Shown here piece by piece: positions 56,213 to 64,000 of a stretch of DNA of 64,000 nucleotides; positions within the stretch are counted from its first letter, which is position 1, and each line of letters opens with the position of its first letter. The DNA is from Nicotiana tabacum. Lineage: Eukaryota > Streptophyta > Magnoliopsida > Solanales > Solanaceae. Location: contig NC_134097.1 in the NCBI RefSeq assembly GCF_000715075.1, positions 68,109,190-68,173,189 of the forward strand. Direction: 5' to 3'. A program made the position numbers and the translations under genes. The notes under the pieces are model-generated. The model was given only the letters and a program-made list of their open reading frames with translations, was not told the DNA's origin and made no database searches.

Positions 56213-57490
56213 ATGATTGAAGAAGAATTTGATGGCGAACCGTGGTTCCATGATATCAAGGAATACATCAGAATGGGGATATACCCAGTGCAAGCCACGG
56301 GGGATCAAAAGAGAATAATTCGACGGTTGGCAAGCAGATTTTTCTTGAGTGGAGGAGTTTTGTATAAAAGAACACCAGACCTAGGATTGTTAAGATGCAT
56401 AGATGCTAGACAAGCTACGTCTGTCATGTTCGAAGTACATTCAGGAGTCTGCGGACCACATATGAGCGGATATGTGTTGGCAAAGAAAATTCTCCGAGCA
56501 GGTTATTATTGGCTCACCATGGAGCGAGATTGTATTAGTTTTGTGCGCAAATGTCATCAGTGCCAGATACACGGAGATTTGATTCATTCTCCGCCATCGG
56601 AATTACACACAATGTCAGCGCCATGGCCCTTCGTCGCTTGGGGCATGGATATCATTGGACCAATTGAGTCAGCAGCATCCAACGGGCATAGGTTCATTCT
56701 GGTAGCGATTGATTATTTCACCTAATGGGTTGAGGCCAAAACTTTCAAGTCTGTAACCAAGAAAGCAGTGGTCGATTTTGTTCACTCAAATATCATCTGT
56801 CGATTTGGAATCCCAAAGGTGATCATCACAGATAACGGTGCTAATCTTAACAGTAAATTGATGGAAGAGGTATTCCAACAATTTAAGATTACACATCGCA
56901 ATTCTACCCCATATCGTCCAGAGGCGAATGGATCAGTTGAGGCCGCCAACAAAAACATAAAGAAGATACTTCGGAAAATGGTAGAAAATTCTAGGCAGTG
57001 GCATGAAAAATTACCATTTGCGTTGTTGGGTTATCGCACTATTGTTCGTACTTCCGTAGGGGCAACTTCTTATTTGTTGGTATATGGAACTGAAGCAGTG
57101 ACACCTGCGGAAGTTGAAATCCCGTCCCTTCGGATTGTCACTGAGGCTGAAATCGATGATAATGAGTGGGTCAAGACCCGTTTGGAGAAGTTGAATTTGA
57201 TTGATAAAAAAAGATTAGCAGCAGTGTGTTATGGCCAGTTGTATCAAAAGATAATGGCGACAGCATACAACAAAAAAGTACGTCCCAGGAATTTTGAAGT
57301 GGGCCAGCAGGTGCTGAAACGTATCCTTCCACACCAGGCTGAAGCGAAAGGCAAGTTCGCCCCAAATTGGCAAGGTCCATTCGTTGTGACCAGAGTATTG
57401 TCCAATGGTGCTTTATGTTTAACGGATATCAAAGGAAAATGCATAGACAGGGCTATCAATTTTGATGCAGTAAAAAGATATTATGTATGA
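56213..57490 (+). pseudogene. pol: Ogre B integrase, one internal stop
   Basis: An HHCC zinc-binding region (VHSGVCGPHMSGYVLAKKI, then CHQCQIHGDLIH) is followed by WGMDIIGPIE with the first catalytic Asp, ILVAIDYFT then TAA (56723) in place of a Lys codon, then KVIITDNGANLN with the second Asp and NGSVEAANKNIKKIL with the Glu, spaced by 35 residues. The C-terminal region includes VGQQVLKRILPHQAEAKGKFAPNWQGPFVVTRVL and ends DAVKRYYV at 57490. There is no chromodomain, as expected for Tat/Ogre. Apart from the one stop, this is the best preserved gene in the window. Confidence 0.9.
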
Positions 57491-57709
57491 TTTCTTTGTT
57501 ATAACTGTTGAGTGTTTGTATTTGGCATTATTTCGAAAATTTAAATGACGAAGGCAATTTGTTCTACTATCTAAACACTTTACCCTTTGTTCCCCTTTTT
57601 GAGCCTTATTTATTTCTTTCATACCCCTCTTTTGGAATCAATAATGAAAAAGAGAGAAAAAGAGAAAATAAAAGAAGTGAAAAATATAACAACAAGGAAA
57701 TTCAGGTGT

Positions 57710-57767
57710 GAACTACGTTTGACCTGATCCCTGTTAAGGGTACGTAAGCAGCTTTACGGTTCGGTCA
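57710..57767 (+). repeat. Ogre boundary stem-loop motif, copy B2 (after pol)
   Basis: GAACTACGTTTGACCTGATC, then CC TGTTAA GGGTACGTAAGC and GGTTCGGTCA. Helix 1 is CTACGT/ACGTA-G with one bulge; helix 2 is ATCCC/GGGT; a third possible pairing is TGACC/GGTCA. It starts 220 nt after the integrase stop. Confidence 0.75.
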
Positions 57768-58034
57768 TAGTAAAATCAAAGTCAAAAGATCCCCAAGCAA
57801 GAAACTGGGGTAGAGGTTGTTTTGTAATAAGAAATGTGATTCCAAAAGTTGTAATCTTAAACCCATGTCAAATTATTTTGAGCCTTTGATACCCTTTCTT
57901 TCTAATCCCATCCAAAAGCCCACATTGCGGTCCAAAGAAAGACCTTCTGATCAGTTTTTGAGAGATGACGAGTCGAGCAAACAGAGGTGATTCATATCAG
58001 GGTAATACTCCGGTCAAAGCAAAGAAAATCAATA

Positions 58035-58216
58035 AAAATGAGAGAGTCTTATTGGTGAAAACCTTCACAGGCACCATAAGGCGACAGAAGTTGAGAGAAA
58101 TAAAATGAGAGAGTTTTATCGGTGAAAACCTTCACATGAACCATAAGGCGATGGGAGTTGACAGAAATGGGAGAGTATTATTAGTGAAAACCCCTTGAAG
58201 GGCACTATAAGGCGAC
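58035..58216 (+). repeat. Three ~65-bp repeats in Ogre B 3' UTR
   Basis: Units contain GAGAGTCTTATTGGTGAAAA (second and third units diverged) and a GGCACCATAAGGCGAC-like end. They are homologous to the A block at 9665-9842. Confidence 0.82.
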
Positions 58217-59269
58217 AAGGAATTAACAGGGGGCAAACGAGATAAGCTTGATGGAAAGGATCTGTCGAGACGTCAAGCAGAATAAAGATGTTATTTCGGC
58301 AAAAGAAGATGGATTGAGAGACCTTTTGAATGCAAAGAAGGGACATCAGAAAGATTGATTGGTGTAAATAGACTGGGTTGATTGATCTAAAAATGCACAA
58401 CATGACCATTGGGATCGGTTATACCAATCAAATAAGTCATTTTCTCTTCAAACAATCGTTCAGAAAGATTTTTCTTGATCTATCTTTCAAAGTCATCATT
58501 TTTCATTTCTTTTTGGTCAATAGTAGTTTGTTTTTAAGAAGGATTTTCAAAGCCAACTACCAGTTGCCAACACGATGCAAGGTAAATGGGGGTAAGACAT
58601 GTGAGGATAATGTGATGGGATGAGAAAGACGTCATTGTAAGACCAAATAATGGATTGGTCTAAGTTTCGGGGACAGTATGGAGCAAAGGTGGAAAACAAC
58701 GGTTGAGAGGTTGATGAATACAGATTTATCACGAAGGTCGGAAGTTATCAGCCAAGTTTTAAGATGGTCGAACAACACGGAGCATGGAGAAGAGCCAAAG
58801 GGAAAACCGTCCCTAGCAGGAGCATCCCCACGTTTTAAACTAACAAATTCTCTTTGATTTTAAGCAGGGACAGGAAATGTTATTGAGGACAGAAAGACAG
58901 GCCACAAGAATGAGCATCAAACTGGGGCAGAAAATTTTCTTTCATTTTGGAAATTTTCTGGAAGTTAGGTACCTACTTGGGGAAGAAGGAAGATAACAAA
59001 AGTTTGGATAAAAGTGGCACCCCCAGCAGTTTTCGGAAGAAGGCAAAACAAGTTTTAAAGAAAGCAATTTCGGGAGAAAGATAATACAAGTCTTAAGGGA
59101 AATAGTCTTTGAAGGAGGAAAATAGCATATTTTTTGAATGAAACACCGGAGTTATCCCCGGCAGTTTCAGAGGAATGAAACACTAGTGTTGGGGAAGCAG
59201 TTCTGAAAGAAGAAAAATCAAGTTAGAAATGGTTCAGGAGGTAGGAAGGAACAATGGCAATAGAACGCA

Positions 59270-60030
59270 TTTTTAAGTCATAATAGAAGTCAGGAGCCCG
59301 CCTGGAGAATGGAGGTGTTATATTTTTAAGAAGTTGTTGAAGTCAGGAGCCCGCCTGGAGAATGGAGGTATTATATTTTTAAGTTGTAGTTGAAGTCAGG
59401 AGCCCGCCTGGAGAATGGAGGTATTATATTTAAGTTGTTTATTGAAGTCAGGAGCCCGCCTGGAGAATGGAGGTGTTATATTTTGTTGAAGTCAGGAGCC
59501 CGCCTGGATAATGGAGGTATTATGTTTTTAATAAGTTGTTGAAGTCAGGAGCCCGCCTGGAGAATGGAGGTTGTTATCCTTTAAGTTGTAGTAGAGGTCA
59601 GGAGCCCGCATGGAGAATGGAGGTTGTTATCCTTTAAGTTGTAGTAGAGGTCAGGAGCCCGCATGGAGAATGAAGGTGATATATTTTTAAGAAGTTGTTG
59701 AAGTCAGGAGCCCGCCTGGAGAATGGAGGTTGTTATCCTTTAAGTTGTAGTTGAGGTCAGTAGCCCGCCTGGAGAATGGAGGTTGTTATATTTTTAAGAA
59801 GTTGTTGAAGTCAGGAGCCCGCCTGGAGAATGGAGGTATTATCTTTTTAAGTCATAATAGAAGTCAGGAGCCCGCCTGGAGAATGGAGGTGTTATATTTT
59901 GTTGAAGTCAGGAGCCCGCATGGAGAATGGAGGTATTATCTTTAAATTGTTTATTGAAGTCAGGGACCCGCATTGAGAATGGAGGTATTATCTTTTTAAG
60001 TCGTAGTAGAAGTCAGGAGCCCATCCGGAG
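59270..60030 (+). repeat. Tandem array in Ogre B 3' UTR, ~52-bp unit, 15 copies
   Basis: Each unit has GAAGTCAGGAGCCCGCCTGG and AGAATGGAGGT followed by an AT-rich spacer (TTATATTTTTAAG) of variable length. I count 15 CAGGAGCCCGC-type landmarks from 59288 to 60013. It has no similarity to the A array, though it occupies the same place. Confidence 0.92.
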
Positions 60031-60373
60031 AGCGGAAGGTTACAACAAAAATCCCCAGCATAAACTCAAGTGCAAAAGTCAAAAGAGAGGCAACAATGGT
60101 CAAAGAAAGATAATTCGTGCTTCGAAGGAAAAATAATTCGAAGCTCACAAAAAGGAAATAAGCAGTTCCAATTCGGCAATCAAGAGAAGACTACGAGTCA
60201 AGACAGAAAGAAAGAAACATTAGAGGAAACACCAGTCACCAAGACGTCAAAGAAACAAGAGACACAAGAGCACGACTGAAGATCTAGATAAGATTTTGTA
60301 ATTCATAGACTATAGTTTAATCTAGCTTCTTGTTTTCTTTTAGCATGGTGTAATAAAGATGTTAGTAAGTAGC

Positions 60374-60402
60374 GGCAGCAGCAGCAACAGCAGTAACAGT
60401 AA
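60374..60402 (+). repeat. CAG-rich tract before the PPT
   Basis: GCGGCAGCAGCAGCAACAG continues into similar triplets. The A element has the matching minus-strand tract at about 6990-7020, also just upstream of the last boundary motif. Confidence 0.7.
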
Positions 60403-60442
60403 AACCACAAATCTGTGGTAGTCCCAGCTACCAAAACTTCCC

Positions 60443-60512
60443 GAACTACATTGACCCGATTCCCTTTTGGCCAGGGATATGTAGGAAACCTTTGAAGCAG
60501 AGGTTCGGTCAA
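60443..60512 (+). repeat. Ogre boundary stem-loop motif, copy B3 (before the PPT)
   Basis: GAACTACATTGACCCGATTC, then CCT TTTGGCC AGGGATATGTAGG and GGTTCGGTCAA. Helix 1 is CTACAT/ATGTAG, a compensatory change from CTACGT/ACGTAG; helix 2 is ATTCCCT/AGGGAT; a third possible pairing is TTGACC/GGTCAA. Confidence 0.78.
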
Positions 60513-60610
60513 ATCTTTCAAAAATGCTTCACACGGAGTAGCCGAACGGGCAAAAATCGCTCATATCCGCTCACTTTATCTTTGCACGGAAACTCTTCGT
60601 GTTTCTGGAC

Positions 60611-60623
60611 AAAGAGGGGCAGC
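60611..60623 (+). promoter_or_regulatory. Polypurine tract of Ogre B
   Basis: AAAGAGGGGCAGC directly before the LTR tip TGTGAGC; identical to that of A. Confidence 0.88.
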
Positions 60624-63600
60624 TGTGAGCACGTGATTTTTGCCCTACGAGAACTACTCCCAAAAATTCAAAATAAAATAGTTTTGTGTTGTTTGTGATT
60701 TATTTGTATTTTTGTCTTTGCATGTTTATTTCTACTATAATTAAGAAAAAATACAAAAATATTTGTTGCATGTGTATTTAGGATTTAATTTTACAATTAG
60801 GAATTAATTAAACAATATTTGGATTTGCGAGAATGAAAATCACAAAAAATATGTACTTGGCATTTTTTTGGCGTTTAATGTCAAATTGTGTGGTTTTATT
60901 TTAATTGGTATTTAATTGTGTGTGATGATTGTTATTAGGAATTAATTAGTATTTTTAATTAGGTTTATAATTTAATTTAGAATTTTTAGTTTTATTAATT
61001 AGGAAATAGAAGAAAAAAGAAGAAAAAGAAACAAAATGGAAACCGGATTGGGCCAAATTGGCCCCAGCCCAGTTCTTACCCAAAAAAAAAATCATCCCAA
61101 TACCCGCCCCAATCCAGTCCGTCTCCAGATATATCCAAACGACGTTGTATCTGGCGAATAGATCCAAGTCATTGATTTGTTTTGATCGAACGGTCCAGAT
61201 CACCCCTCCCATAACTCATTTTTGACCCATTCCCTCTACCCGGTCTAACCCGATCCCCTCACAAAATCAAACGACGTCGTTTCTCATTAGTGAAGTAATC
61301 CAGGCCGTTGATCGTGAATGATCCAACGGCCAAGATCAAATCCCCACCCCACTATATATTCCTAAAACCTCACCCCACACCCCCTAAGCCATACCCCCCT
61401 CGCCTTCGTCTCTAACCTAGAGACAGGCCCAACACCCTCCGCCTTCAACCACCGCCCTCCGCCCACCGAAAATCACCTCACAACGGTTCCGGTAGTCCAA
61501 ACAGCCCCAAAATTACACCACAGCCTCCCCATGACGTCCTCTTTCCAAATCCTGAATCAGTCTTCTTCGAATCAGTACCATACGCTTCGAATCTTCAATC
61601 GAAGATCAGTCCCAAAACCCTAGTTCATCCGTTTGACCCCAAAGTTACACCACTGAACCACCTAGCTAACCTTGTCCCAAATCCCACCCTAGTTCTGTCC
61701 GAATCTTGTTAGAGCCTTTCGAATTTCAAATCGAAGGCAAACCCTAAAAGAACCAAACTTCAGACTGTGTACGAAGTTAAAAATTTGAGGTTTTAACCGA
61801 ATTTTGTCGAGTGTTCTCTGTCGAGAACACTCGATTAAGGTCCGTTTTGTCTTCAAAATTTCAAGACGAAGTGTCAACTGAAACGGATTAAGTTTGGTCT
61901 GAAATTTTGAGGTATTTCTTTTGTTTTCCTTTTTCTTTTGTTGTTGTTTTATTTTGACTGATTAAATCGTCATTTTTGTCAAGTAGTTTTTCCCCCTTCT
62001 CCATCAGACCATTTACATAGTCCAGTTTTCTTCTGTAAATTAATAACATATGCTATAAATAGTTTCGTCGATTAATTCATTCTTGTTTGTAGACCAGTAG
62101 TTTTGTCAAATGGTTTGATGTCGAGTGTTGTATGTACTGATCCTTAGACACTTAGCTTCAGGGCTCATTATCAATATACTGATAGTGATCCTGCATTTTG
62201 TACAGATTTGACTTAGAAGTGTGTTAGCTTAATCCCTGTATCAACGTGATTTTGATTCAGTTTCAGCTTCAGCTTTAATAATTCTGTTGGGTTCTGTGTG
62301 TTGTTAATATGATTTAAATTCAGTCCATTTGTTCCAATTTCAGCTTTAGTCATTCAGTTGTTAGGCATTTGATAGGTTGGATTGGTTATAGCTGAGGTGT
62401 TTAGAGTTTAAATTCAGTTCATTTAGATAATCAAATTAGGAATCAATGTAGTTAATTGTTAAGTGGATTGGTTATAGATGATGGGTAGTAATCATACGGG
62501 GTTTAGGGGTAATTTGGGAATTGAAAACTTGAAGAAATGGGTAGTCTAAGTGTTTTGTCCACTAAGCACTAGTGTACCATTAAAATAAGGCATTTGTTTA
62601 ATAATTAGTGGGGAACAAAACATAATGGTATAGGGAGGCTTAAAAGGAATTGATTAAAATATGTTGCCCATCCCTGCTTGAACTTTAAATAAAGGAAAGA
62701 CAAGGGTTAATAAAAACAAAATAAAAAAAGTATACTCTAGTGGAGCTCTAAAGAGTATCATGGGCAGAATTAGTTTCTTAATTCTGCCTAGGGTTCTTAC
62801 GAGCTGGCAGGGTCAGTGTTTGGGTATAAATGGAGGGACTTAGGACAGAGTTAGGGGATCAGACCTTAAGGAAAAGAGTTGAGAGAGCTTTTACTGTTTC
62901 ATTACCTTAATTAACTTGTCAAAATCTCAGCCAGTAGTCCAGCTCCCTGAGAATCCTAAACAGTTTTAAAATTCTCTGCTTCAAGTTTCAAAGATCACTT
63001 TTGAGAGTCTTTAATCAGTTAGAGAGGGTCTTGAAAATCAGTTTCTAAAGCTTAAAGACTGGAGAGCTTGGTCAGTCTTTGAACAATATTCTGAGGAGTT
63101 CAGAGAGTTTTTGAGAGTTCTTTTGAAAGACAGTCAGTTTTGGAACTAATTTCGAAAGCTTAAAGTCAGTTTCTGAGAGTTTAAAAGATCAGTTTTGTAG
63201 TAAAATCTTGGCTTGACTCAAGCTCGGTTGAGTCTATTTGTGGCTGTTTGGAACTTCAAATTGCTGCTGTGAACTGCTGTTGTATTGCTGCTCGTATTAC
63301 TGCTGCTGCTGATCTTTCTTCTACTTTATTTCTATTCCAATTCCAGGTACACAGCTTGACTTCAATAATGGTGAAGCTGAAATGTAAAGGATGAACTTGT
63401 AATTGAAGCTTGAAGATTTTAATTTAATTCAGTTTCTGATTTGTATATTTGAACGTTTTTGTTTGTTAAAGATGTTTAGACTCTTGTTTATAGTTGCGTT
63501 GGCTGAACTGAACTGGGTTATGCAATAACTGGATTATAGGCTATTATAGCTTAGTTTTCTTGGATTAGTTTTCCCAGTAAATCACCAATTGTAGTTAATT

Positions 63601-64000
63601 CCTTGTTAGCTGATTCTTGCACCTGTTGAGTACTGGTTGTAGCCAAATTCATGGTACAGAGTAGTTTATGACTAGTCATAGTTAATTTCGTGTTAAAGAC
63701 CTTAGTGAATCCGTTTAGCTTAGTATAAGATAAAACCTGGAGTGGCTGTTTTGTTTCATTCTCAACAGGTAATTTAAATATGACCAGGCTGTATAGGGAT
63801 TGTAGTAGACTGCCAAAATTTCCCTGGATGGTTTACTACGGCTGTATAGTGTGACTTGATGTCAGTAGTTCTTTTAGAACCTTAGTTAAAAGGCCTACCT
63901 TGAATGTTTAATTTCAATAGTTATAAAATAGGCTTGAATGGTTTTTAGTCTCAATGTGTCTTTCAGCAGTTCTATTAGGAAATCGTGAATCATTAAAGTG
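60624..64000 (+). repeat. 3' LTR of Ogre B, cut by the window end
   Basis: First 3.38 kb of an LTR matching 44558 onward, with scattered substitutions and a few indels (for example in the A-rich run near 62715). The last ~1.07 kb and the right target duplication lie outside the window. Confidence 0.93.

Larger units (their letters stand above)
57491..60610 (+). other. 3' untranslated region of Ogre B
   Basis: 3.1 kb without a gene. In order: boundary motif B2 (57710-57767), three ~65-bp repeats (58035-58216), a purine-rich filler with AGGACAGGAAATG-type text, a 15-copy tandem array (59270-60030), a CAG-rich tract (60374-60402) and boundary motif B3 (60443-60512). The order is the same as in A. 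Confidence 0.82.
44558..64000 (+). mobile_element. Element B: Ogre-type retrotransposon without ORF1, 3' LTR truncated by window
   Basis: Plus-strand element: 5' LTR 44558-49007, tRNA-Arg-type PBS, 1.3-kb leader, gag, protease with G-patch, intron, RT, two RNase H domains, integrase, 3.1-kb 3' UTR, PPT, 3' LTR from 60624. Gene content and order equal those of A except that the 2.5-kb ORF1 module is missing. LTR tips, PBS and PPT are the same as in A but the LTR bodies are largely different, so A and B are separate subfamilies. Stops and frameshifts are present in gag and pol, but all three integrase catalytic residues and the RT Asp residues are intact. Confidence 0.92.

Noticed and set aside
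59751..60279. Open frames of 64-69 codons in and after the B tandem array
   Set aside because: Repeat translation (ARLENGG...) and purine-rich low complexity; no evidence for coding.

Overview
This window is plant nuclear DNA made almost entirely of nested LTR retrotransposons. No host protein gene, rRNA or tRNA gene is visible. LTRs opening TGTAACGACCCGGCC, a Del/Tekay-type chromovirus, a tRNA-iMet primer site and two very large Ogre-type Ty3/gypsy elements point to a Solanaceae genome, perhaps Nicotiana. That assignment is inference from sequence style.

Layout. (1) 1-2187: part of an LTR in minus orientation (element E), inserted in (2) the 5' LTR of an old non-coding LTR element (C), of which 2188-2901 remains here. 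(3) 2908-25118: a complete 22.2-kb minus-strand Ogre (A) inserted into the primer binding site of C. (4) 25124-37345: the rest of C, interrupted by a solo LTR (D, 25268-30000) that contains another solo LTR (G, 27591-29444). The 3' LTR of C carries a hAT-like MITE (36655-37032). (5) 37346-37783: the only stretch I cannot assign to a repeat. (6) 37784-44557: the 3' part of a decayed Del/Tekay chromovirus (F, minus strand), split inside gag by (7) a second Ogre (B, plus strand, 44558 to beyond 64000) that lacks ORF1.

A and B share long LTRs with tip TGTGAGCACGTG, a tRNA-Arg-type primer site, gag, protease followed by a G-patch-like segment, a ~200-bp intron between gag-pro and pol, RT, two consecutive RNase H domains and integrase. 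Both are broken by stops and frameshifts. A also has a 504-codon ORF1 that B lacks.

The most interesting signal is a ~60-nt motif found seven times, four in A and three in B, each time at a module boundary: before ORF1, before gag, after pol, and just before the polypurine tract. The copies differ in sequence but keep two helices, with compensatory changes (CTACG/CGTAG becomes CTACA/TGTAG, and the inner stem changes completely while staying complementary). This looks like a conserved structured RNA element of Ogre. A second pattern is that three unrelated LTRs (E, D, F) each have a cluster of family-specific CpG-rich near-palindromic words about 690-1000 bp from the LTR start, and four LTRs (E, D, F, C) have a tandem array about 2 kb from the start.
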